Positions 31,954 through 41,217 of a stretch of DNA of 64,000 nt are shown here, piece after piece; position 1 is the first letter of the stretch; each line of letters opens with the position of its first letter. Below the pieces are notes generated by a model. It did no database searches and was not told where the DNA came from. It saw only the letters and a list, made by a program, of their open reading frames with translations. The stretch covers positions 1 to 64,000 of the forward strand of contig NZ_FMBA01000008.1 in NCBI RefSeq assembly GCF_900094935.1, read 5' to 3'. Made by a program: the position numbers and the translations under genes. The stretch is from Gilliamella intestini. Its GTDB lineage: Bacteria > Pseudomonadota > Gammaproteobacteria > Enterobacterales > Orbaceae.

Positions 31954-34900
31954 GGGTTTCTCCTGTGGCAAGCGTTTCATTTATTAATTGCCTAAGCTTG
32001 GCTTTAATTTGTTCATTTTGTTCATACCATTCATGCGATGTGATACGAATGATATGAGGAATAGATCTTTTTAGCACCGCCGTACGCCAAATATCTCTAG
32101 CCCTAGCATTAGCCAATAAAGGATGTGTTGGAGCATCGCACTCAATGCCCACTATATAAAGTTGTGTTTTAGGATCTTCTATTGCGAAATCTAAAGCAAA
32201 AACGCCTGTTCCTGAATTTTTGGTATAAGACACTCCTAGTGATTGTATAAACATTTCTACATCATTTAAAAGCGCATCTTGTCGAGATTCGATTAATTTT
32301 GTTGCTTGAGTTTCAGTAGTGGCAATAATACCTTTTAAAAGGCTTTGTGCTGTAACGAAGTCTCCAGCCGACAAGGCTCTAGCATATGCCAGATAACATT
32401 GTAAGTAATCTCTTGGGCTTATTGGTTGATGTTGTGATGCTAACATATCTGATATATCTTCAATTGGCATAGAGCAAAGTAATATTACTTTTTTTCTTGC
32501 CCGTGTGATGGCAACATTGAGTCGACGTTCTCCTCCCAATTGTCCAAGCACGCCAAAGTTACGACGGAACACGCCCTCTTTGTTTCGACCAAATGTCGTA
32601 GAAAATATGATAATATCCCTCTCATCACCTTGTACATTTTCTACATTTTTAATAAAAAAAGACATGTTTTCACCCGACTCTACACGCTGAGTCTCTTCGA
32701 GATAAAGGGTTCGAAATATCTCATTTTCTCGGACTTTTTTATTAAATAAGTCTTCAATCAAATCAGCCTGCTTTTTATTAAATGTAACAACACCGAGTGA
32801 AGGACGTTGTTCTTTCGGTAATTGCCAAATCTCTGCAACCTTTTCCACCACTTGTTCTGCCTCAATGAGGTTTGTTTGATTGTGATAAATTCCATTAACC
32901 TGTAAAAATTCTATAGGTTGAACTTGTTTTATTGTCGATTTTGGATGACGTACTGGCACATTAAGCTGATTATTGTAAAAAGCTGCATTAGAATAAGCAA
33001 TTAATTCACGATAAGCAGAACGATAATGAATTTGTAAGCTTGTACTTGGTAATACTGAACGTGCTAATTGCAATAAATCAGGGCAATCCATAATTTCTTT
33101 ACAATTCCATTGACCGGTTTGTAATTCTTCTTGTTCTTCATCGCTTAATTCATCATAAGACAGATTTAAATCAGCTTCTTCTATTTCTATTTGATTTGCA
33201 AAAAAATTACTAGGTGGCATTTGTTTTTCATCACCACTTACTACCAATACTTTACCTCGGTAAAGGGTTGGAATAGCGTATTGTATCGGCATTTGAGAAG
33301 CTTCATCATAAATAACCGTATCAAATAAGCCTGCTTTTAAAGGTAATAAACGACTTGCCACATCAGGATTCATCAACCAGATAGATCTAAGTTTCATTAA
33401 GCCTAATTTTTCACCTTGTTCTATAAATTCTCTTAAACGCCTAGCTCTAACACCTGTTAGCCTTGTAATATCTTCCCACTGTCTTAATGATCCTAATTCT
33501 TTAATAGGAATATTTTGTTCAAGTAATACGCGGTTCAAAGCTCGCATTTCAAGGTCAGCTGCGGCTAATAATTTAATTCGTTTTTGTGTTTCTTCATCAT
33601 TAATTAATAAGATTGGATAGGCTAATTCTATTCTTTCTTTCCATGCTTGATAAGCTTCTCCATTGACCAATTGCCTAAATACTTTTTCTAAATCGGTTAC
33701 CGCTATTTGTTTCAATGGTTCTTGGTAACTACGCAATTTAGCTAGCAACTGTAAGGAAGTGGCTGAAAGTTGTTCGGCTCTTTTTCTAAAATATTGGTAG
33801 TCAGCCAAGCTAGGTAAAGCTTGCTTGATGTCTAATAGTTTAGGTTCCGTTGACACATTGTTTTCTATCGCTGTTTTACAGCTTTGATAAAGCGAAGGGC
33901 TTAAATAGTGTTCAATCCTAGCTAATTTTTCTAGTGCTTCTTTTCGAGCAAAGTAACGATTAAAAGCCGTTGTATAATCAGCTAAAAGTTGTTCAAAGGC
34001 CGGTTTGCTATTTAATAACGCTGCTTCTACCTCTTCGGTTCTCGGGGCGATCATTATTTTGTTAAATAGTTGCATTACTTCTTCTAAAGCAACTATCGTT
34101 TCATTAATGAGTCCAGCCATTTTAATGCCAATTGTATTATCAGGTATCGGTAATTGTAATTGTTTAAAAATACACTGTAATTTATTACGAATAGGGCGAT
34201 ATTGTTGCTCTAAAATCAATGCATGAAAAAGCATTGGGAAGCGTGTTTCATCACATATTTCACCTTGCTGCATTAAGAAATGTGTTAAATTTTTCTTTGC
34301 AGAATATCGCGTAATACTTAAAAAGCTATACCAAGAAGTTGGTGTCATCATGCGGCTAGCTTGCTTTGTTAATTTATCGAGCTGTTGCTGTTCTAACAAA
34401 CATAGCTTAGGCGATAAATCGCACCACGAAGCATTACTAATAACGGCCAATTGTTCTTCAAGCCACTTTAGCTCTGTTATCAGTGTATAACCTTCTGATG
34501 AACTTTGTTGTTTAGCAGCGTCGACTTTAAAAAGCGAAGACCATTTATTTAGTTGTATTCTTATACTGTCAGAAATTGCTAAAAACATCTGTCCATCAGT
34601 TTCTATCCAGTGTTGATAGGGGGTAGGATCATTTAAATCAAATCGTGCTTGGTTAATGTTTAATACAACTGTACGATTATGTTCCGCTTCCATAAAATCA
34701 GTAAAGAAATGATTAAAATCACTGAGGGTTGCTGGCTCATGCGAAAAAGCACGCAACTCACTTAATGCCGTATGCTCGTAATTCGCTGGTAGCCAATAAC
34801 GTATCAGTAATGCACATTCATCTTCTAGCTCGGCTAATTGTACTTTATTTAATGCACTTAATACGGATCTAAGTTGTGGTGCTACAAATGTACTCAGCTG

Positions 34901-37900
34901 CTTATTTAAACTGATCAATTCAGCTATTAATTCTCTATAAGTTAATCCTGTCTGTTCATCTACATGATGCAAAGCTTGATGATAACTATCGAGTTGATGT
35001 TCTAACTGAGTAATTTGGTTTGCAATTTGTTCTCTTTTAGCTTCCCATTGAGTATCTACTGGTGACTTAAATAGTCTATCAAGTTGCTCTCGGATACTAC
35101 TAATCACTATATTGCGGTCAGCATTCACATCATTGATCATTATTGCGCGATTATTAAGCCCCTCAGCTACAAGTCTTTTATAAACAACTTCAAGCGCGGC
35201 TTTTTTCTGGCAGACAAGCAAAATTGTTTTATTACGACCAATCGCATCAGCTATCATATTGACAATGGTTTGGCTCTTTCCTGTGCCTGGAGGTCCTTCA
35301 ATCAATAGTCCAGGATATTGTCTTGATTGAAGTACTGCATTTTCTTGAGAGGGATCGCTTGCAACGGTAAAATAGCGCTCTAGCTCGGGTGTTTTTTCAG
35401 GAATATCCGCTAAAGTTTGGTAAGATTTTAATCGTAATGCGGTTTCTAATGCAGTGCCAATAGGAGATATTTTTTTCAGTTTATTTAATTCTTCACCTAT
35501 CGATTGCCCCATAAAATTAACATTAAAAAACACAGCTGAGCAACTTAAGTATAGCTTTCCTCGCTCTATCTCTTGCTTAAATGGTAAGGCTTGTACTTTT
35601 CTTGATAAAGGGTTCCCCAATATACTAAGAGCATCAATAATTTCCTGTGTAGATAAAGCGGAACGGGTTAATAATTCATCTAATGCATTTTTCCATGTTT
35701 GATATAAGCTCTTACCTAATATTCCTTCCAAAGCAGGATTAATTCTAATTTCTTCCCGATCATGATCGAAAGAAAAGGCAATATGATTTCTTGCACCAAG
35801 CTCGTAATGAAGTTTTATCGGCCATAATAGCAATGGTGCAATGCGAGGTAATCTATATGCTGTGGGTTCTTGATAAATTAAGAAAGGAAACCCCATATAC
35901 AAATCATCAATGCCGGTATCTCTTTTGTACAAAGAAGATTGTCTATATAAATTACTTAATCTACGCTCTAAATATTGATCTTGTTGAAATACCATCAGAT
36001 CGATACTTATTTGACGGCTATTACGTGCAACAAGATGATCTAATAATGCTTCTGCTGGCTTACGCTCTGTACCTAGTAAATAAATATCGATTCGTGGCAT
36101 GTACAGCCCTAAATGCATTCGAACTAAAGGTCCTTGCAATACTGAAGCAGAAACTTTTTTATGGAAGAAATCAATAATCTGTGAAATATATTGCTGTTTA
36201 TGCGGTTTTATCCATTGCTCTGCCGGCACACTTAATAACAGTAACAACTGGTGAAAAGGCATTCTTTTTTCTAATCGGTATTGCTCAGTCCAAGCATCTA
36301 GCTGCTCATGTCCTATACAAGCAAAACCTTCAATACGCTCATTAAGCATTTGATAAAGTGCTAATCTAGGTTGGCGCATTAATTCTTTTAATTCTTGCTC
36401 ATCCACCGTTACTACTGAATGTTGATCACTTAATTTTAAAACTTCTTGTGTTACATTATCTATCGATTTGAATTGCCCGATCTGAGCGCTTAGCAATACA
36501 ATCAAATCTTCTTCACTGATTGCTCTTCGCTCAATTAATGATAAAATTCCAACATTATTGGCGTCAGGAAAAATAGCTAATCGCTCCTCCCATAATGCAG
36601 TTAATTGAGCGCGCGAGGTAGAAAGCAGATGAATTTTTAGCGTTTCTTCATCCAAGCGAATTTGCAAATTATCAGCTCGTCTTCTAACTGTATTTGCTCT
36701 TTCTTGTAAACGCCACAGCCAAATCTCCAAATCTTGTAAAACATGGGGGATAAATCCCTCAATAAATAGACACCCTTGTAATGGATGCTGTAATAGCCAA
36801 CTTGGTGTAATAATATCGCCTTTGAGTACCAATGGCATATCAGGATTTAATATCTTAAGTACTAACATCAACTTTAAGTCGTCGCTTAAATCAAGTTGAC
36901 GTAGAACTTCTCTTACTTTAGCTAGTATTTGCTCATCAAACTCAGCCTTTTCTAACCATGTTGTGACTAAACCTCTTACAAGGTGATCACATGCTTCTTG
37001 CCAATAAAGCGGATCAGCTGCAGCTAAGGCAAATAATTTAATATCGGAATAATGTCGCTCTCCTAGCTGAATTGTTGAACCTAATTCGTGTTGAGTGCTT
37101 GATAAGGCTTCTGGCACGGCAACCATTTGACCTTGTAGCCATGCCTGCACTTGTGGCCATTGCCAACGTTCATGATGACTTTTAGCCAATAACCCCTTTA
37201 ATAATTGTTGTAACTGTGTTGGTAAGTTATCAGGAATTGTTACTCCATTGGTTAATATTTGTATTAAAAAAGCTTGATCATTCACACCAGCAAAGCATTG
37301 CCCTTGGGTTAATTGCTCTAATAGAATAATCCCCAGACTCCACCAATCCGATGCAACACTAACGCCACCAGCAATAACTTCAGGTGCCATATAGCGAGTT
37401 GTTTTTAAAGGCGATATAACCTCTAAATCAAATTCTGATAAACGAGCAGATCCAAAGCCTGTAATCACCAAATCTAAAGGATCTTTAGTTCTTACTAACA
37501 ATGTTTCAGGTCTTAAATCACAGTGTCTTAATCCTACCTCGGTAAACGCCTTTAAAGCTTGACCTAACTCTGCCATAACATGCTTAATGCTAACAAGATC
37601 TGTCATAACAATGCCAAGGTCTGATAAGCTTCCTCCTGTTAGTTCTTCCGCCACCACATAAGCTTGAGCATTCCAACGACCTGCGGTAATAATTTCAGGA
37701 ACGTGCTCTTTAGGTAGTTGTTTTAATACATCATAAATCGCCACGTCAGGCTCGGCACCAGCATGATAAAGTGTTAAGACGGCTCTTTTTTTATCTTCTA
37801 TTCTCTCGGCTAAATAGCGCTCTCTAGTCCCATCTGTGGTACTTAATGTATTTAATATTCGCCAGTTATCAATTGTGGTTTCCACTGCTTGTAACGCAGG

Positions 37901-38212
37901 CTCTAATGTTTGAGTTGTCGCAGATATTACCTCTTGTTCTATAACATCTAACTCGGCTAAATCTGCACCACACACCATGCACATCAAATCCCCCTCATCC
38001 ATCGGGTGACCATTAACACAATGTGGCAATGAGCTTATTTGCTCGGTTAACTCCTCGGCTGTAACAATAGACAACGGTCGCCAACCTGATTCACGAATCG
38101 GTTCGTTCGACAAATCCCAACCGCAAACTCCTGTCTCAGTAGTTCCTTCGCAAAAAATCTCATAAAGTGATCTTTCTGTTTCACAATGAGGACAAAAACG
38201 CATCATTGCCAT
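31940..38212 (-). CDS. Giant zinc-ribbon / pseudokinase / SF1 helicase / nuclease protein
   Basis: The product is 2090 residues. Residues 7-81 hold two zinc-binding clusters (C7, C10, C21, C30; then C65, H69, C78, C81). About 115-365 is a protein-kinase fold with the APE (276-278) and DWWSLGIILLEQL blocks. Key catalytic residues are replaced: HCD for HRD at 230-232, Thr237 for the catalytic-loop Asn, GFG for DFG at 252-254, and AVLTL where VAIK is expected. A long unassigned region follows. The SF1 helicase of the COG1112 type has Walker A GPPGTGKS (973-980), DEAS (1636-1639), the HYRS block, VQGDERDIIIFS and NVAITRARKK (arginine near 1904). The C-terminus resembles a Vsr/PD-(D/E)XK nuclease (D2008; IECDA at 2023-2027). 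A similar kinase-plus-helicase pairing occurs in Mokosh antiphage proteins. The start has AAGGAA upstream. Confidence 0.85.
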   Translation of the reverse strand: MAMMRFCPHCETERSLYEIFCEGTTETGVCGWDLSNEPIRESGWRPLSIVTAEELTEQISSLPHCVNGHPMDEGDLMCMVCGADLAELDVIEQEVISATTQTLEPALQAVETTIDNWRILNTLSTTDGTRERYLAERIEDKKRAVLTLYHAGAEPDVAIYDVLKQLPKEHVPEIITAGRWNAQAYVVAEELTGGSLSDLGIVMTDLVSIKHVMAELGQALKAFTEVGLRHCDLRPETLLVRTKDPLDLVITGFGSARLSEFDLEVISPLKTTRYMAPEVIAGGVSVASDWWSLGIILLEQLTQGQCFAGVNDQAFLIQILTNGVTIPDNLPTQLQQLLKGLLAKSHHERWQWPQVQAWLQGQMVAVPEALSSTQHELGSTIQLGERHYSDIKLFALAAADPLYWQEACDHLVRGLVTTWLEKAEFDEQILAKVREVLRQLDLSDDLKLMLVLKILNPDMPLVLKGDIITPSWLLQHPLQGCLFIEGFIPHVLQDLEIWLWRLQERANTVRRRADNLQIRLDEETLKIHLLSTSRAQLTALWEERLAIFPDANNVGILSLIERRAISEEDLIVLLSAQIGQFKSIDNVTQEVLKLSDQHSVVTVDEQELKELMRQPRLALYQMLNERIEGFACIGHEQLDAWTEQYRLEKRMPFHQLLLLLSVPAEQWIKPHKQQYISQIIDFFHKKVSASVLQGPLVRMHLGLYMPRIDIYLLGTERKPAEALLDHLVARNSRQISIDLMVFQQDQYLERRLSNLYRQSSLYKRDTGIDDLYMGFPFLIYQEPTAYRLPRIAPLLLWPIKLHYELGARNHIAFSFDHDREEIRINPALEGILGKSLYQTWKNALDELLTRSALSTQEIIDALSILGNPLSRKVQALPFKQEIERGKLYLSCSAVFFNVNFMGQSIGEELNKLKKISPIGTALETALRLKSYQTLADIPEKTPELERYFTVASDPSQENAVLQSRQYPGLLIEGPPGTGKSQTIVNMIADAIGRNKTILLVCQKKAALEVVYKRLVAEGLNNRAIMINDVNADRNIVISSIREQLDRLFKSPVDTQWEAKREQIANQITQLEHQLDSYHQALHHVDEQTGLTYRELIAELISLNKQLSTFVAPQLRSVLSALNKVQLAELEDECALLIRYWLPANYEHTALSELRAFSHEPATLSDFNHFFTDFMEAEHNRTVVLNINQARFDLNDPTPYQHWIETDGQMFLAISDSIRIQLNKWSSLFKVDAAKQQSSSEGYTLITELKWLEEQLAVISNASWCDLSPKLCLLEQQQLDKLTKQASRMMTPTSWYSFLSITRYSAKKNLTHFLMQQGEICDETRFPMLFHALILEQQYRPIRNKLQCIFKQLQLPIPDNTIGIKMAGLINETIVALEEVMQLFNKIMIAPRTEEVEAALLNSKPAFEQLLADYTTAFNRYFARKEALEKLARIEHYLSPSLYQSCKTAIENNVSTEPKLLDIKQALPSLADYQYFRKRAEQLSATSLQLLAKLRSYQEPLKQIAVTDLEKVFRQLVNGEAYQAWKERIELAYPILLINDEETQKRIKLLAAADLEMRALNRVLLEQNIPIKELGSLRQWEDITRLTGVRARRLREFIEQGEKLGLMKLRSIWLMNPDVASRLLPLKAGLFDTVIYDEASQMPIQYAIPTLYRGKVLVVSGDEKQMPPSNFFANQIEIEEADLNLSYDELSDEEQEELQTGQWNCKEIMDCPDLLQLARSVLPSTSLQIHYRSAYRELIAYSNAAFYNNQLNVPVRHPKSTIKQVQPIEFLQVNGIYHNQTNLIEAEQVVEKVAEIWQLPKEQRPSLGVVTFNKKQADLIEDLFNKKVRENEIFRTLYLEETQRVESGENMSFFIKNVENVQGDERDIIIFSTTFGRNKEGVFRRNFGVLGQLGGERRLNVAITRARKKVILLCSMPIEDISDMLASQHQPISPRDYLQCYLAYARALSAGDFVTAQSLLKGIIATTETQATKLIESRQDALLNDVEMFIQSLGVSYTKNSGTGVFALDFAIEDPKTQLYIVGIECDAPTHPLLANARARDIWRTAVLKRSIPHIIRITSHEWYEQNEQIKAKLRQLINETLATGETHERS

Positions 38213-38224
38213 AATTGTTTTTCC

Positions 38225-38869
38225 TTAATCTCGGGGTTTATCGATTGTTAATACTATACGGTGGCCTTGTTGTGCTAACATATCTTGTAATAGCTGCATG
38301 TCATTTCTTTTAGGAATGCCTGCCAACCAAACCGTTCCATCTTCATCAAACATTACATCCAGTGCTTTTTCTTGTTCGTTCACGGTGGTTTGATAAGATC
38401 TAAACCGTTTTTCTCCTAAAGGTGTGAAAAAGTGTAGCCGTTGATTATCACTACCTCTAAGTTGTAACGTTTGTGCTGTTTGGTATTGAAAGGGATCGGT
38501 TATCAATGCATCTATATAAGGTTTAATCGTAATTAAATGTTCGGTTATTTGCTCTAATGAATAACCGGTATACACTAAAATATCAATGGCCGTTTTTTGT
38601 TTAAGCTGTTGTAGTAAGGTAGATAAGGCATTCACTTGATCAAAAGGCTCGCCACCTGAAATAGTAATGCCATCAGCTTGTGCTAACCAAGGTGTTAGTT
38701 TATCGACTAATTCATCAACATCAACAAACTCTTTGGCAGTGCCCCATGTGTCAGCTGAAATACAACCTTTACACCTTAAACGACATCCTTGAAACCATAT
38801 ACCTATTCTATTACCTGGTCCTAGTGTCGTCACCGGAAAATGGATACGAGATAAACCTAATTTTACCAT
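38225..38869 (-). CDS. NrdG-like radical SAM protein
   Basis: The 214-residue product has the radical SAM cysteine motif C29-x3-C33-x2-C36 (GCRLRCKGC) and the SAM-binding ISGGEPF near residue 70. Its length and N-terminal GPGNRIGIWFQGC resemble activases of anaerobic ribonucleotide reductase and other glycyl-radical activators. No glycyl-radical enzyme is adjacent, so it probably modifies something else in this system. It starts one base after the AAA+ gene's stop, with its ribosome binding site (GGAG) inside that gene, and ends 12 bases before the giant helicase gene. Confidence 0.85.
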   Translation of the reverse strand: MVKLGLSRIHFPVTTLGPGNRIGIWFQGCRLRCKGCISADTWGTAKEFVDVDELVDKLTPWLAQADGITISGGEPFDQVNALSTLLQQLKQKTAIDILVYTGYSLEQITEHLITIKPYIDALITDPFQYQTAQTLQLRGSDNQRLHFFTPLGEKRFRSYQTTVNEQEKALDVMFDEDGTVWLAGIPKRNDMQLLQDMLAQQGHRIVLTIDKPRD

Positions 38870-38870
38870 T

Positions 38871-40685
38871 CTACAACTCCAATGTTATTGCATTAGCTTG
38901 CACTGAGGTAATAGTTACATGCTGCCCAGCTTGAGGATTTAAAGCAAACAACTCACGTGCCAGTGGATTTAAAAGATGTGCTTCTAATTGATTACGAATA
39001 CCTCGCCCACCATTAGAAAGATCAGTTAAAGCTAACATTTTTAGGCTATGCATGGCATTAGGGCTAAAGGTTAATGTCAGTCCTGTTTGCTTAAAATCAT
39101 TTAAAATATTAGCCACCATTTGTTGAAAAATCTGTTCAGCAATTTCTGGGCGGATAAAATCAAATACCACAATATTTTCCCCGATCCTGTTCAAAATTTC
39201 AGGACGATTTAGTACCACCTTGAAATAATGATCTATCTCATTTTTTACTCTTAGTTGTACCACATCAAAAGAATCATCGGCACTAACATTCACCTCTCGT
39301 TTTCCGGTTTCTGTCATTTTATAAATGCCTAAGTTAGATGTAAAAATAATCAGCGCTTCAGAAAAATAAACTCTATCTCCTCTTCCTGAAGTCAACTCAC
39401 CATCATCTAAAATCTGCAAAAATTTATCCAAAATACGGGGATGCGCTTTCTCAATTTCATCAAATAACACAACACTAAAAGGTTTTTCTCGAATTGCATT
39501 AGTCAGCTCGCCGCCTACGTCATACCCCACATAACCAGGAGGTGCACCAATTAAACGTTGATCTGAATGCTCTGAGCTAAACTCAGACATGTCGAATCGG
39601 ATATATGCACTCTCATCATTAAATAATAGACTGGTGATAGTTTTTGCTAACTCTGTTTTACCAACCCCTGTAGGCCCAGCTAAAAACATTACCCCTCGAG
39701 GTCGATTCCCCTTACGGTTAACACCGATTCCCGTAATTGCACGCTTAACAATATCTAACATATGTGTCACAGCATGCATTTGCCCTTTTACGCGCTGCGA
39801 AATAAAGGTTTCTGCCTGCTGTATTTTTTCTCTATCTATTTTTTGCCAAGGATCCTCTGTCACCCCCACCTTATAACGCCGTACAGCATCAGCAATTACG
39901 TTAACACCTATATTTTCTACTCGTGCCAATGTAGCAATTGCGTTCATATCCAATAACAGCATACCTTCTGTACTATTTACGAATGTTTTTTCGGCTTGAG
40001 TTAAAATCTCATCTGGTAATTGTTGGGCATGAGAAATTCCCTTAATTAATGCACCTGCCAAAGCTCGGCGAGCAATATGATCTGGTTTAGCGACAGAAAT
40101 AGATCTTACTTTAGGATTATTCACCAAGAACCAATCCGGTAAATCCCCCTCCTTTTCCACGACCCATAGCACTGTATTAAAAAAAGGTTGGCGATTTTCC
40201 CCTGCAGGACGTACTTTTGCCTGATGAGACAAAATCAATGCTCGTGTAAATAATTGATGTTCAGCTGGCGTTAAATTATCGGTGCGCACACTTAATTGAG
40301 AAGCAAAATCCACCAATAAAGCAATGGGATCTCCAACAAAATTAACAAGCCGTTCTAATACAGAACTCAATAAATCAACACCACCTGCGGCTTTGCCATT
40401 TTCTGGTGTTAAACCTAACTTTTGTAATAATTGATCGGTATTATTGGCAGGAAAGTCGGCTGTTTGTAAACATCGAAAGCCCGACAAGGGATCCCATATC
40501 ACAACATGCTCATAACCGACTTGTTTTAAGCAACGATAAACAGTTAATTCAAAAGATTGTGGTGTAATAACAGAAGGGACTATCTCGCAAGCTTGTAAAT
40601 CTCGGATATTACCGGATAAGACAAATTGACTTTTAAGTGGTAAAAAACGTAACAAATCTCGTACCCATCGAGGATTTTCAAACAT
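38871..40685 (-). CDS. Clp/Hsp100-like AAA+ ATPase
   Basis: A 604-residue protein whose C-terminal half (about 290-604) is a full Hsp100 second-AAA+ module. It has the lead-in FISQRVKGQMHAVTHM, Walker A GPTGVGKT (337-344), Walker B VVLFDEIEK (D409, E410), a sensor-1 region IIFTSNLG, and the small D2-type domain. The N-terminal half looks like a degenerate AAA-like domain without a Walker A. There is no ClpA/ClpB N-domain and no obvious ClpP-docking loop. It is the first gene of the four-gene operon, with a GGGAG ribosome binding site and a TATAAT on the minus strand at 40723-40728. It probably remodels a protein or nucleoprotein substrate for the other gene products. Confidence 0.85.
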   Translation of the reverse strand: MFENPRWVRDLLRFLPLKSQFVLSGNIRDLQACEIVPSVITPQSFELTVYRCLKQVGYEHVVIWDPLSGFRCLQTADFPANNTDQLLQKLGLTPENGKAAGGVDLLSSVLERLVNFVGDPIALLVDFASQLSVRTDNLTPAEHQLFTRALILSHQAKVRPAGENRQPFFNTVLWVVEKEGDLPDWFLVNNPKVRSISVAKPDHIARRALAGALIKGISHAQQLPDEILTQAEKTFVNSTEGMLLLDMNAIATLARVENIGVNVIADAVRRYKVGVTEDPWQKIDREKIQQAETFISQRVKGQMHAVTHMLDIVKRAITGIGVNRKGNRPRGVMFLAGPTGVGKTELAKTITSLLFNDESAYIRFDMSEFSSEHSDQRLIGAPPGYVGYDVGGELTNAIREKPFSVVLFDEIEKAHPRILDKFLQILDDGELTSGRGDRVYFSEALIIFTSNLGIYKMTETGKREVNVSADDSFDVVQLRVKNEIDHYFKVVLNRPEILNRIGENIVVFDFIRPEIAEQIFQQMVANILNDFKQTGLTLTFSPNAMHSLKMLALTDLSNGGRGIRNQLEAHLLNPLARELFALNPQAGQHVTITSVQANAITLEL

Positions 40686-41217
40686 GCTTGACTCCCTTAA
40701 AAATAAAACTTATTAACTCATAATTATAAGGCACATTGGTATAAAATAATTTATTGGCGTATTTTTCTTTTAGCTGATTGTTCCTGACCAAAATACTAGA
40801 CAGTGCCTATATCTATCATTTTACTGTTTTGGTAATATTGTTGTTCACATTGTTGTAGCAATACCCAACCATTAGCCCAATAACAACCGATACGATTATA
40901 ATAGATTTTAATATGTTGAATATAAAAAACACATAAAAAGTATATAATTTAGAATAATGTGCTCGTAATGAGTTCAATTCTTTAATTAAATGCAAGCGTA
41001 TCCATTTTATATTAAGCCCAAATAACCTCTGTAATAAACCAATAATCAGTTATAATAAAATTATTATATAGATGATTACATTATACAACTTACATTTATC
41101 ATAATTTATGATTAAACTAAAAATAAGAACCAGTGCAAATTTATGCATTTTAATGGTTCTTTGTTAGACTAATGAATTTACTTATTACGTTGAGAGATAA
41201 AAAAAAGAAAAACCACC
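40686..41217. other. Divergent intergenic region upstream of the helicase operon and mutS
   Basis: About 530 bases between two divergent starts. It carries a minus-strand TATAAT (40723-40728) that could be the operon's -10, a transposase relic at 40796-40935, and otherwise A/T-rich DNA. The mutS promoter must lie near the right end but no clear -35/-10 pair was seen. Confidence 0.5.
40796..40935 (-). pseudogene. C-terminal relic of an IS3-family transposase
   Basis: On the minus strand the frame reads FYIQHIKIYYNRIGCYWANG and continues WVLLQQCEQQYYQNS to a TAG at 40796-40798. The spacing of YIxxxxxYYNR, the ANGW block, and xxEQQYYQN matches the C-terminal end of IS3-group integrase domains. 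The usual R-x-H-S is changed, consistent with decay. No inverted repeats or upstream transposase sequence remain. Confidence 0.6.

Noticed and set aside
31940-38212. Calling the giant protein MkoA of a Mokosh system
   Set aside because: The helicase type and kinase fold fit, but the kinase is degenerate, the nuclease is of a different class, and the partner genes do not match the described Mokosh composition.
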